Assembly: GCF_011602485.2 (NCBI RefSeq)
Contig: NZ_CP050022.2
Span: 5,538,001 to 5,602,000 of the forward strand
Direction: 5' to 3'
Length of the DNA: 64,000 bases
DNA from: Bradyrhizobium sp. 1(2017)
Lineage (GTDB): Bacteria > Pseudomonadota > Alphaproteobacteria > Rhizobiales > Xanthobacteraceae
Shown: positions 56,373 through 64,000 of the stretch, one piece after another
How positions within the stretch are numbered: the first letter of the stretch is position 1
Layout of the letters: each line of letters begins with the position of its first letter
Position numbers and translations under genes: made by a program
Notes under the pieces: generated by a model
What the model was told of the DNA's origin: nothing
What the model saw: only the letters and a program-made list of their open reading frames with translations
Databases searched by the model: none

Positions 56373-57402
56373 GGAAGGCTTTATACCAGGATATGCTTTC
56401 AGCGACAGCCTCTCGGGAGGACATGCGAGGTTGCCATCCCAAGACGCTGACGGCCTTGCGGGAGTCAAGTTGCAGGAGCTTGCTTTCCTTCATAGCACTA
56501 TCGCCGGCAACGACGTGCCAGCTGAAGCGCTCGGGCCAGATTTCGGCAATCCAGTCGCAAACCTCCGAGACCGCTGCGCTGGGTTGATCGGGCAGCGGGC
56601 CGAAATTGTAGGCGGAGTCGTTGGGATCGGCGACGATCTGATTTTGTCGCATGCCATGTTCGATCAGCATCAGGTAACCGATCAGAGCATCGAGCACAAA
56701 CTGCCAAGGCCGGGTCGATGACGGGCTTCGAACGCTCAATGGAGTTTGGTCAAACGCGGCGCGAACTGCGTCCGGGATCAGGCGGTCCTTGGACCAGTCG
56801 CCACCGCCGACGATGTTGCCGGCCCGCGCCACGAGTGAGACCACGCCACCAGGCCGCTGATAGGAGGCGCGATAGGAGGCGATGACCGCCTCAGTGGCAG
56901 CCTTGCTCGCGCTATAGGGATCGTGGCCACCCAAGCGGTCGCTTTCGACGAAGTGCCGCCCCAGCTCTTGATTGTAATAAACCTTGTCAGTCGTGGTCGT
57001 CAGAATCGCCTGCAACGATTTCTGTCCACGTAATGCTTCGAACAGATTGACCGTGCCCATCACATTCGTATCGAAGGTGACGGCAGGGAATTGATATGCG
57101 AAACGGACCAGCGACTGGGCGGCAAGATGGATGACGATTTCCGGGCCTTCTGCATCGACGATGGCCTGGATCTGCTTCGCGTCGCGCAAATCTCCCACAT
57201 AATGGGCTTCGATGTGCTTTGCGAGCCCAGCCTGCTCAAACAGACTCGGTTGTTCGGCCTCAAGTGACACCCCTGCAACGCGCGCTCCGAGGCTACGGAG
57301 CAACATCGTCATCCACGCGCCCTTGAAGCCGGTGTGCCCCGTCAGCAGTATCTTTTTGCCGTTCCAGAAATGGCGATCCAGAATCGCGCTGGCTTCGATC
57401 AT
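56296..57402 (-). CDS. rfbG: CDP-glucose 4,6-dehydratase
   Basis: 368 residues, family length. It turns CDP-glucose into CDP-4-keto-6-deoxyglucose using bound NAD. LLTGHTGFKGAWM is the nucleotide motif typical of RfbG (the W is specific), HLAAQSLVRFAY follows, and TTTDKVYYN with YSASKAATE gives the TDK and YxxxK active site. AGNIVGGGDWSKDRLIPD is the RfbG substrate loop. ATG 57402 overlaps the rfbF stop as ATGA behind GGAAATC. Confidence 0.95.
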   Translation of the reverse strand: MIEASAILDRHFWNGKKILLTGHTGFKGAWMTMLLRSLGARVAGVSLEAEQPSLFEQAGLAKHIEAHYVGDLRDAKQIQAIVDAEGPEIVIHLAAQSLVRFAYQFPAVTFDTNVMGTVNLFEALRGQKSLQAILTTTTDKVYYNQELGRHFVESDRLGGHDPYSASKAATEAVIASYRASYQRPGGVVSLVARAGNIVGGGDWSKDRLIPDAVRAAFDQTPLSVRSPSSTRPWQFVLDALIGYLMLIEHGMRQNQIVADPNDSAYNFGPLPDQPSAAVSEVCDWIAEIWPERFSWHVVAGDSAMKESKLLQLDSRKAVSVLGWQPRMSSREAVAESISWYKAFHAGKDPLELCQQQIEHRLAPAHTSI

Positions 57403-58208
57403 GATTTCCACATTCGCCAAGCGGCCCGATCCTCGGCCCACAACTGCTCGAGCAACTGCATCTCGCGGAAAGTGTCCATGCATTGCCAGAAGCCGCTGTG
57501 CCGATAAACGCTGACCTGGTTCTCCCGGGACAGCGTTTCGAGCACGGACGTTTCGAGAGGATCGTTGCCGTCATTTGCCAGCATTTCGAACGCCGACCGC
57601 TCGAAAACCATGAAGCCGCCGTTGATCCAGCCGGACCCCACTTGCGGCTTCTCGACGAAGCTCCGCACCGTATCCCCCTCGAGATCGAGTTCGCCGAACC
57701 TTGAAGATGGCCGAACCGCTGTGACCGTCACCATCCTGCCCGAGGCGAAATGATGCTCGAGCAGGCGATCGATGTCGATGTCAGCCACGCCGTCGCCGTA
57801 GGTCAGAAAGAAGCGCTCGCCATCGAGAACGCTAAGCGCGCGCTTCACGCGCGTTCCCGTCAAGGTCTCGATACCGGTATCGATCAAGGACACCCGCCAG
57901 TTCTCCACCCGTTCCTGGGCGCCGAGGTGTTCGACGTGATTGTCGGCCAGGTGGACCCGGTAGCTGCCGGTGTTCGATCGGTAGTTCAGAAAGTAGTTCT
58001 TGATGATTTCGGCCTTGTACCCCAGGCAAAGGTGGAAATCGTTGCAGCCGAAATGATTGTAGATCCGCATGATGTGCCAAAGGATCGGGCGCCCCCCGAT
58101 GGTGACCATCGGTTTCGGTTTAAACTCAGTCTCCTCGCGCAGGCGCGTACCCTGCCCCCCGCAGAGGATTATGACCCCAAGGTCACTACTCTTCCCGGAA
58201 CGCTTCAT
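57399..58208 (-). CDS. rfbF: Glucose-1-phosphate cytidylyltransferase
   Basis: 269 residues. It makes CDP-glucose from CTP and glucose-1-phosphate. The nucleotidyltransferase motif ILCGGQGTRLREETE with KPKPMVTIGGRPILWHIM, and FLTYGDGVADIDIDRLL for metal binding, are the RfbF version. AGGAGGATCG directly precedes ATG 58208. First gene of the minus-strand operon rfbF-rfbG-methyltransferase-GT2-membrane protein; divergent from the plus-strand sugar genes. Confidence 0.95.
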   Translation of the reverse strand: MKRSGKSSDLGVIILCGGQGTRLREETEFKPKPMVTIGGRPILWHIMRIYNHFGCNDFHLCLGYKAEIIKNYFLNYRSNTGSYRVHLADNHVEHLGAQERVENWRVSLIDTGIETLTGTRVKRALSVLDGERFFLTYGDGVADIDIDRLLEHHFASGRMVTVTAVRPSSRFGELDLEGDTVRSFVEKPQVGSGWINGGFMVFERSAFEMLANDGNDPLETSVLETLSRENQVSVYRHSGFWQCMDTFREMQLLEQLWAEDRAAWRMWKS

Positions 58209-58342
58209 CGATCCTCCTATGCGGGCGTACCTTGACGTCAAAGGCAGTCCTCTATAACCATTTCCCCGGTCGCTCAAGCAAAACGCGTATTTTGGGCGCG
58301 GTCCCGGGGGGACTCGCAGGGCCGGATTGATCCAAGGGTGAC
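58209..58342. promoter_or_regulatory. Divergent promoter region of the sugar operons
   Basis: 134 bases between rfbF and the plus-strand epimerase. TTGACGTCAA (58232-58241) is a perfect palindrome. On the plus strand TTGACG (58232-58237) and TATAAC (58253-58258) make a possible promoter with a short 15-base spacer; on the minus strand the same TATA region could serve rfbF with TTGCTT upstream. Shared control of both operons is inferred. Confidence 0.4.
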
Positions 58343-59203
58343 ATGAACGGTGCCAATCGAAACGCTGTACTGATTGGACACTCGGGCTTTCTCGGTACTG
58401 CGCTAAAGGCCGCAGTCGAGGCGCGGCCAGGAACTGACGCCGAGCTTGCAAGCCGTGACTTCGTGAGGCAGGTGCTGGAGGGAAACGGGGATCAAGCCGT
58501 CTCGTCCATGCTCGTGCCTGGCGTCGCCCAGGACTGGATTTGCGCGGTCGGCATCGTCAATCCAGGGGCCGATCCGGCCCTGATCGAGGCCATCAACGTC
58601 GAATTTCCGCGGCGCCTTCATGCTCTCCTCGGCGCCTTGGCGGCGCCAGACGGGGTACGTTTGGTGACAATAGGCTCGGTGCTCGAAAGTCACGGTGCGC
58701 TGGCGTCATCCAATGCCTATTTGGCGTCCAAGTCGCGCATGTTTGAGACCCTCTCCGGTGCAGGCGGCGCATTGCGCTGGCACCACATCCGACTGCACAC
58801 GCTTTATGGTGGAAGCAAGAGGCCACATCCATTCATGTTCGCCGGTCAGATGTTCGACGCGCTCATTCGGAAGGAGCGGTTCAAGATGAGCGGCGGCACG
58901 CAGTTGCGCGAGTATCACCATGTCCAGGATATCGCGGAGAGCGTCTGGTCGTTTCTCTCCGTGGACGGTCGGGATCGAGTGATCGAATTGAGTTCCGCGG
59001 AGCCGATCCGCCTGCGTGAGCTCGCCTCCGCCGTGTTCGAACACTTCAACGAAAATGATCTGCTGGAAATCGGTTCCAAGATCCATTCTCATGGCGAAGT
59101 GTTCGAAAGTGTCTATCAGCGCTGTCCTTATCTTGCCGCGAGCCGTGATCCGATCGAGGGAGTCATTTGCTGGTTCAAGGAGCTGAACGTGGTGAGGTCC
59201 TGA
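58343..59203 (+). CDS. NAD-dependent epimerase/reductase of the sugar locus
   Basis: 286 residues. The NAD motif is GHSGFLG, the serine is in TIGSVLES and the YxxxK is YLASK. RLHTLYGGSKRPHPFMF and REYHHVQDIAES are wording of reductases or epimerases for CDP-6-deoxy sugars, such as those making abequose-type products. It is shorter than GalE-type enzymes. It starts the plus-strand operon; the GT2 start overlaps its stop as TGATG. Exact reaction unknown. Confidence 0.75.
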   Translation: MNGANRNAVLIGHSGFLGTALKAAVEARPGTDAELASRDFVRQVLEGNGDQAVSSMLVPGVAQDWICAVGIVNPGADPALIEAINVEFPRRLHALLGALAAPDGVRLVTIGSVLESHGALASSNAYLASKSRMFETLSGAGGALRWHHIRLHTLYGGSKRPHPFMFAGQMFDALIRKERFKMSGGTQLREYHHVQDIAESVWSFLSVDGRDRVIELSSAEPIRLRELASAVFEHFNENDLLEIGSKIHSHGEVFESVYQRCPYLAASRDPIEGVICWFKELNVVRS

Positions 59204-60255
59204 TGGCCGGCCTGGTCTCCATTATCGTTCCAGCCCTGAACGAAGAGGGAAACATCGAACCCTTGTTCCAGCGACTGACCGCGCTGGCACGGCGCATCCG
59301 CGAAGAGTTGGACATGGCAACCGAAGTCGTGGCCAACGACAATTGTTCTGTCGACAAGACGCTGGACGAACTCAAGCAGCAGGCGCTTCGGATCGACCCC
59401 AGCGTGCTCACTGTTCGGATCTTTCGCTTCTCGCGCAATATCGGATTCCAGAAATCCATTCTCGTCGGGTACCACAAGGCGCGAGGCGACGCGGTCGCGC
59501 AAATCGATGCCGATATGCAAGATCCACCCGAGCTTCTGCTCGAGTTCCTGCAGAAATGGAGGGAGGGATATCACATCGTCTACGGCGTGCGGCGGCGCCC
59601 CGAGGAGGATCTGCCGACGAAAGCCGCGCGGATGGCTTTTTATCGCCTCATCAACCACCTGAGCGATGATGCCCTGCCGCACGATGCCGGTGATTTCCGC
59701 CTGCTCGACCGGCAAGTCGTGGACGTAGTCTGCGCATTGCACGACAACGATCCTTATCTGCGCGGCACGATCGCCAGTCTTGGCCTGAAGCAGATTGGAA
59801 TAACATACGAGCGTTCGTCGAGAGCACACGGGCAATCGAAGTTCGGTTTTTCACAGCTCTTGAAATTGGCGATCGATGGCATCACCAATCACACCACCAT
59901 TCCGTTGCGGCTCTCAAGTTATCTGGGACTGATCCTCGTGGCTGCGGCAAGCGTGTTGGTGTGTGTTTATTTGTTCGCCTGGATCACGAGCGACAGGCCA
60001 ATGCCGCTCGGCTTCATGACGCTGGCACTGCTTCAACTCGGAACGATGGCCACCGTGTCGTTTCTATTCGCAATTCAGGGATTTTACGTGCAGCGGATCT
60101 ACAATCAGGTCAAGGATAAGCCGCTGGCAATTATTGAGCACTCCATTCAACAAGAGACCCATGGCGGCGCTGTGACCGTAAGCGGCCAGCCGATCGAGGT
60201 TCTCTGGACCGGAAATCATGACCGGCCTCATTATGACAGATTGGCCGGGAAATGA
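59203..60255 (+). CDS. GT2 polyprenyl-phosphate glycosyltransferase, DPM1/GtrB-like
   Basis: 350 residues. The GT-A domain has IIVPALNEEGNIEPLF, VVANDNCSVDKTL and the metal site QIDADMQDPPELL. Two helices near residues 245-300 end the protein, as in GtrB and ArnC. These enzymes move a sugar to undecaprenyl phosphate for use outside the membrane, where GT87 or GT-C proteins such as those in this locus take it over. Start overlaps the upstream stop. Confidence 0.88.
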   Translation: MAGLVSIIVPALNEEGNIEPLFQRLTALARRIREELDMATEVVANDNCSVDKTLDELKQQALRIDPSVLTVRIFRFSRNIGFQKSILVGYHKARGDAVAQIDADMQDPPELLLEFLQKWREGYHIVYGVRRRPEEDLPTKAARMAFYRLINHLSDDALPHDAGDFRLLDRQVVDVVCALHDNDPYLRGTIASLGLKQIGITYERSSRAHGQSKFGFSQLLKLAIDGITNHTTIPLRLSSYLGLILVAAASVLVCVYLFAWITSDRPMPLGFMTLALLQLGTMATVSFLFAIQGFYVQRIYNQVKDKPLAIIEHSIQQETHGGAVTVSGQPIEVLWTGNHDRPHYDRLAGK

Positions 60256-60359
60256 CGCGATGATCAGTTGGACCGCCCGCCCTCGTGATGCGCGTGCATC
60301 CGATCGACCCCATCCTATCTTCATTCTTCAGAACCAGCTCGGTTTCGGAGCAAGCCATC

Positions 60360-61484
60360 ATGGATACAGCCAAGCCATCGCGTGTTCTCTACACCAAACC
60401 CTCCATTACCGAGCTGGAAGTTCGATACGCTACGGACGCCGCCGCAAATGGCTGGGGCGAGCGCTGCTATGACTACATCAATCGCTTCGAAGCCGCGTTC
60501 AAGGCCCACCTTGGCACATCGTATGCGATTGCCACGTCCAGCTGCACCGGAGCGCTTCACATGGGAATGGCGGCGCTTGGGATTGGTCCCGGCGACGAAG
60601 TCATCATGGCCGATACCAACTGGATCGCCTCAGCCGCACCGATCACGCACCTCGGTGCCAAGCCGGTATTTGTCGACATCCGGCCGGACAGCTGGTGCAT
60701 CGATCCCGATCTGGTAGAGGCTGCGGTTACGCCGCGGACGAAAGCTATCCTGGCCGTCCATATTTACGGCAACCTGTGCGACATGGACCGCCTCCTCGCG
60801 ATTGGCGAGAAACATGCCATTCCCGTGATCGAGGACGCAGCGGAAGCGATCGGTTCATTGTATTTCGGCAAACGTGCGGGCAGCATGGGGGCGTTCGGAG
60901 CCTTCTCCTTTCACGGTACGAAGACGGTCACCACCGGTGAGGGTGGCATGTTCGTGACGAACGACGGCGCGCTTTACGAGCGGGTGCTGACGCTCTCAAA
61001 CCACGGCAGATCGCGCACGCAAACCAAACAGTTTTGGCCCGACATCGTCGGATTCAAGTACAAGATGTCAAACGTTCAGGCCGCCATGGGCTGTGCCCAG
61101 ATGGAGCGCATTGCCGAGTTGACCGGTCGCAAGCAACAGATCTTCCACTATTACCGGGACCGCCTGCAAGATTTGCCCGGTGTGCGGATGAATCCGGAGC
61201 CGACCAACATCATCAATGGCGCCTGGATGCCTACCGTCGTGTTCGACGCGTCAAGCGGAGTCACACGTGAAAAGCTTGTTGCGGCGTTTGCAGCGAACAA
61301 CATCGACGCCCGCGTCTTTTTCTACCCGCTATCGGGCCTCTCGATGTTCGAGGAAGTGCCAGACAACAGGCATGCGCACGACGTCCCCGGCCGTGCGATC
61401 AATCTGCCGAGCTATCATGACATGACGCGAGAGGACCAGGATCGCGTGATTTCGGTGGTGCGCGCAATGTTGCGGGAGGAGTGA
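60360..61484 (+). CDS. DegT/DnrJ/EryC1/StrS sugar aminotransferase
   Basis: 374 residues. The PLP lysine is Lys188 in SFHGTKTVTTGEGG, with ATSSCTGALHMGMAALG for phosphate binding and VIEDAAEAIGS carrying the PLP aspartate. It resembles GDP-perosamine synthases in the YINRFEAAFKAHLG start. The lysine rules out the RfbH type, which has histidine there. It would put an amino group on C4 (or C3) of a 4-keto-6-deoxy sugar nucleotide. The only such sugar made in this window is CDP-linked. ATG 60360 fits the family start. Confidence 0.88.
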   Translation: MDTAKPSRVLYTKPSITELEVRYATDAAANGWGERCYDYINRFEAAFKAHLGTSYAIATSSCTGALHMGMAALGIGPGDEVIMADTNWIASAAPITHLGAKPVFVDIRPDSWCIDPDLVEAAVTPRTKAILAVHIYGNLCDMDRLLAIGEKHAIPVIEDAAEAIGSLYFGKRAGSMGAFGAFSFHGTKTVTTGEGGMFVTNDGALYERVLTLSNHGRSRTQTKQFWPDIVGFKYKMSNVQAAMGCAQMERIAELTGRKQQIFHYYRDRLQDLPGVRMNPEPTNIINGAWMPTVVFDASSGVTREKLVAAFAANNIDARVFFYPLSGLSMFEEVPDNRHAHDVPGRAINLPSYHDMTREDQDRVISVVRAMLREE

Positions 61485-61488
61485 GACG

Positions 61489-62235
61489 TTGATCAAACTC
61501 TTGCTGTTTGCGGACGGCCATGTCGGCTCTGAAGTCGCCCGCTGGCTGATCGCCCATTATAGGAGCGATATCGCGCTGGTGGTCACCACCGCCGACAACG
61601 ATATCGCTGCAAGTGCCCGCAATGCCGAGCTGCGCACGCTGGTGTTCGAGTCTTCCGAGCAGATCTTGCGCTTTGCCGCAAGTGAAGGGCTCTCCTTCGA
61701 TCTCGGTCTGCTGGCGTGGTGGCCGAAAATCATCCGGCAGCCGCTGCTCTCGCTGCCACGGCGCGGCTTTATCAACACCCACCCAAGTCTGCTGCCTTAC
61801 GGCAGGGGCAAGCACTACAATTTCTGGTCGATCCTCGATCGCGTGCCCTTTGGCGTCAGCCTCCACATGGTCGACGAAGGGGTAGACAGCGGCGATATCG
61901 TCGCGCAGCTCGAAATTCCCTACGACTGGGAAGATACCGGCGGATCGCTGTACCGCAAGGGGATTGATGCAATGCTGATGCTGGTCCAAGAAACCTATCC
62001 CCGGCTGCGCAACGTGAATTTCGAGACTCGGCCGCAGAACCTCGCGATCGGCACGTTCCATCGCGCATCCGAGCTGGAACCGGCGAGCTCGATCGTCTTG
62101 GACCAGACCTGCGAGGTGCGCGATCTGCTGAACCGGCTTCGCGCCCGTACGTTTCCAGGCTATCCCGCGTGCACTTTCACGGACGGAGACGATGTTTATG
62201 AAGTCCGTGTCGACATCAAAAGGAAATCGCGATGA
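61489..62235 (+). CDS. Sugar N-formyltransferase
   Basis: 248 residues from a TTG codon at 61489, which has GGGAGGAG before it. The formyltransferase catalytic triad is visible: Asn96 and His98 in FINTHPSLLPYGRGKH and Asp133 in DEGVDSGDIV. The C-terminal 50 residues end in a small beta domain (TCEVRDLLNRLRARTFPGYP). It moves a formyl group from 10-formyl-THF to an amino sugar nucleotide, the product of the aminotransferase four bases upstream. Known relatives act on dTDP-, GDP- or UDP-sugars. Translationally coupled to the next gene by an ATGA overlap. Confidence 0.87.
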   Translation: MIKLLLFADGHVGSEVARWLIAHYRSDIALVVTTADNDIAASARNAELRTLVFESSEQILRFAASEGLSFDLGLLAWWPKIIRQPLLSLPRRGFINTHPSLLPYGRGKHYNFWSILDRVPFGVSLHMVDEGVDSGDIVAQLEIPYDWEDTGGSLYRKGIDAMLMLVQETYPRLRNVNFETRPQNLAIGTFHRASELEPASSIVLDQTCEVRDLLNRLRARTFPGYPACTFTDGDDVYEVRVDIKRKSR

Positions 62236-62981
62236 GCGAGCACGAGAAATTCAAGCGAGAATGCGCCGATGAGATCACCAGCATGGGCAATGATCACGAG
62301 CTCGCCGCGGCCACGAGGTCGTGGATGGACCGCGCCAATCGCGCAAAATATTCGTACCATTTCGAATGGATGGGACGTCCCGTCATCCAATATCCGCAGG
62401 ACGTCCTCGCCCTTCAGGAAATCATCTGGTCGGTCAAGCCGGATCTCGTTATCGAAACCGGCATCGCCCATGGCGGTTCGCTCATTTTATCAGCGTCGAT
62501 ATTGGAGCTGAACGCGATTTCGGGCGGACCGCAAGACGCGCACGTGTTGGGTATAGACATCGACATCCGCGCGCACAATCGTGCAGCGATCGAAGCCCAT
62601 CCGTTGGCACGACGCATTTCCACGATCGAGGGCTCAAGCGTAGCGCCCGAAGTGATTTCTGCGGTCAGAGCGAGGGCTGCCGGCAAACGCAGCGTGCTCG
62701 TCATACTCGACAGCAACCACACACACGAACACGTGCTTGCCGAGTTGGAGGCCTACGCGGACCTGACGACGGTTGGAAGCTATTGTATCGTGTTCGATAC
62801 CGTCATCGAGGATATGCCGGAAGACGCCTTCATCGATCGTCCCTGGGGCAGAGGCAACAATGCAAAGACTGCGGCGTGGGACTTCCTCAAGCGCCATCCC
62901 GAGTTCGAAATCGACAAGAGCATCCAGAACAAGCTACTGATCACCGTGGCTCCAGACGGGTATCTGAAGCGGATCCGTTGA
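62232..62981 (+). CDS. CmcI-type methyltransferase (cephalosporin hydroxylase family)
   Basis: 249 residues. The Rossmann SAM region has VIETGIAHGGSLILSA, then GIDIDIRAHNR and LVILDSNHTHEHVLAELEAY, the CmcI wording. In polysaccharide loci relatives O-methylate rhamnose or similar sugars, needing a metal; the name cephalosporin hydroxylase is historical. ATG 62232 overlaps the formyltransferase stop. Probably caps or decorates the N-formyl sugar. Confidence 0.82.
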   Translation: MSEHEKFKRECADEITSMGNDHELAAATRSWMDRANRAKYSYHFEWMGRPVIQYPQDVLALQEIIWSVKPDLVIETGIAHGGSLILSASILELNAISGGPQDAHVLGIDIDIRAHNRAAIEAHPLARRISTIEGSSVAPEVISAVRARAAGKRSVLVILDSNHTHEHVLAELEAYADLTTVGSYCIVFDTVIEDMPEDAFIDRPWGRGNNAKTAAWDFLKRHPEFEIDKSIQNKLLITVAPDGYLKRIR

Positions 62982-63075
62982 GCTTCAAAAGGCCGCATGG
63001 CCGCCCACTCGCATCGTCGACAAACCAATGTTCGGTCGCCAAAACGCCTGATGCTGAAAGGTTGTGGCTCTTCAC

Positions 63076-63621
63076 TTATCGTGCATCGCGCCATGTCTTC
63101 AATGTCGGCAGCAAGCGGTCCTTTGCTGACATGACAATCGGTTCGAATGGCCAGCTAACTTCAAGTTCGGGATCATTCCAGACGATGCCCGCCGCCGATG
63201 TTGGAACGAAAGGATCGGCCATCTGGTAGAGTAGCTCCGTATCATCCGTGAGGGTCATGAATCCATGCGCAAAGCCGGCGGGAACATAGAGGCTACGACC
63301 GTTCTCCTCGCTCAAATGCACTGCATGCCAGCGGCCATAGCTGGCTGAACCATCGCGAACATCGACGATGACGTCATAGACTTGGCCGCGAACGCAGCGG
63401 ATCAGCTTGGTTTCACCGTGGGGCTCGCGCTGCAAGTGCAGTCCGCGGAGGGTGCCTCTGCGCATATTGAACGAAGTCGAACACTGCAGGCTGCAGTCTT
63501 TCAAGCCTTGCGCCAGAAATGTTTCCCGGCAGTAGGTGCGCGCGAAGTGGCCCCGCTCGTCGATGTGACGATCCGGATGGATCAGCAGCGCCCCATCAAG
63601 CATCAGTCTTTCGAATATCAT
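63076..63621 (-). CDS. RmlC-like dTDP-4-dehydrorhamnose 3,5-epimerase family
   Basis: 181 residues with the full RmlC active set: His62 in RGLHLQ, His119 in FAHGF, Tyr132 in LLYQ and Asp168 in SAKDR. It epimerises C3 and/or C5 of a 4-keto-6-deoxy sugar nucleotide. No rmlA, rmlB or rmlD is seen here, so its substrate may be the CDP-4-keto sugar made by rfbFG, or dTDP-sugars made elsewhere. It is on the strand opposite the formyltransferase operon. Confidence 0.88.
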   Translation of the reverse strand: MIFERLMLDGALLIHPDRHIDERGHFARTYCRETFLAQGLKDCSLQCSTSFNMRRGTLRGLHLQREPHGETKLIRCVRGQVYDVIVDVRDGSASYGRWHAVHLSEENGRSLYVPAGFAHGFMTLTDDTELLYQMADPFVPTSAAGIVWNDPELEVSWPFEPIVMSAKDRLLPTLKTWRDAR

Positions 63622-63859
63622 CGGAGTTGCCCCTTCACGTCGACAACGGTTGGCATTCTTCCACTTGGGTGGCGCAACGGGTTTTCTCTACTTTGGGTTA
63701 TCAGTTCTACCATTCGCGGAAAGCCGGTCGGGAAACCTTATCAAAAGGTGGCATTCGGGCCACGGATTTGCTACGTGCCTTCTCGCTCCAAATTACGTGA
63801 GAATTCAGAGCTGTATCGCAGATATCGAAGAGCGGGCTCTAAACAGCTTTGACGCCAGG

Positions 63860-64000
63860 ATGAGAAATGTGACCCGCAATCAACCTACCCTCGTTTGGGC
63901 TTGCCTGTTTGCTCTCGTTTGTCTCTTTATTTTCATCTTCGCCGGACCGCAAATCACGGACTTTTGGCACGGCAATGCCAACACCGTTCGTCACATTGAA
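63860..64000 (+). CDS. N-terminus of a large membrane protein, paralogue of 47916-50123 (partial)
   Basis: The frame runs off the right edge, showing 47 residues: LVWACLFALVCLFIFIFAGP then QITDFWHGNANTV, a single visible helix. It matches the opening of the 735-residue protein (VCLIIFIGVFAGRQFLDLW then HGQVDTV). The locus thus holds at least two members of this family, flanking the sugar genes. The 238-base gap before it holds no supported gene. Confidence 0.7.
   Translation, partial: MRNVTRNQPTLVWACLFALVCLFIFIFAGPQITDFWHGNANTVRHIE

Noticed and set aside
60360..61484. RfbH-type 3-dehydrase for a 3,6-dideoxysugar
   Set aside because: RfbH has histidine in place of the PLP lysine and an iron-sulfur cysteine set; here Lys188 is present and the cysteines are absent.

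Overview
The window is high-GC alphaproteobacterial DNA. Protein content, the dense LivHMGF-type transporters and the dispersed palindromic intergenic repeats point to a Bradyrhizobium-like member of the Nitrobacteraceae. This assignment rests on recognition of the proteins and repeats; no search was run.

1-34.3 kb is ordinary chromosome. It carries a molybdenum storage protein pair (mosB-mosA), an LpxO-like hydroxylase, a LysR-controlled SDR/tautomerase/MFS set, and a SnoaL-like protein with a Baeyer-Villiger-type monooxygenase. A methyl-cycle block follows: an HTH-methyltransferase fusion, metK and ahcY on one strand. Next is a complete branched-chain-type ABC operon (livKHMGF) with a short MetE-like methionine synthase 24 bases behind it, then a lipoprotein, purU, a HemD-like protein, an MFS exporter and a Crp/Fnr regulator. 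A second ABC operon has an acyl-CoA ligase embedded in it. An AGE-family epimerase and a PaaK-like ligase close the block.

34.3-44.6 kb is a mosaic island with long non-coding stretches and broken genes. It holds a two-gene unit of a function-unknown family with a basic NAR..STGP..GK..NA..HGL motif, a DUF5681-like fragment, and a compact recombination module. In the module an XRE repressor is divergent from a YqaJ-type exonuclease, which overlaps a gene fusing an ERF single-strand annealing protein to a Ref-like HNH nuclease. Two matching 13-base palindromes lie in the divergent control region. A large serine recombinase follows. A decayed second copy of the ERF-HNH gene lies about 4 kb downstream, joined to a fragment of a GDP-fucose synthase gene. 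No phage structural genes are present.

44.6-64 kb is a surface-polysaccharide (O-antigen or exopolysaccharide) locus of lower GC. Its core makes CDP-4-keto-6-deoxyglucose (rfbF, rfbG). Around it are a sugar C-methyltransferase, an RmlC-like epimerase, two NAD-dependent epimerase/reductases, a lysine-containing DegT aminotransferase, a sugar N-formyltransferase, a NodU/CmcH-type carbamoyltransferase, a CmcI-type methyltransferase, two GT2 glycosyltransferases, a GT87-type transferase and three very hydrophobic membrane proteins, the last cut by the window edge. Together they suggest an unusual decorated deoxy-amino sugar, possibly built while CDP-linked.

The strongest candidates for new biology are the XRE/YqaJ/ERF-HNH module, the CDP-sugar amination/formylation pathway, and the HTH-methyltransferase upstream of metK-ahcY. 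No tRNA, rRNA or CRISPR array was found.
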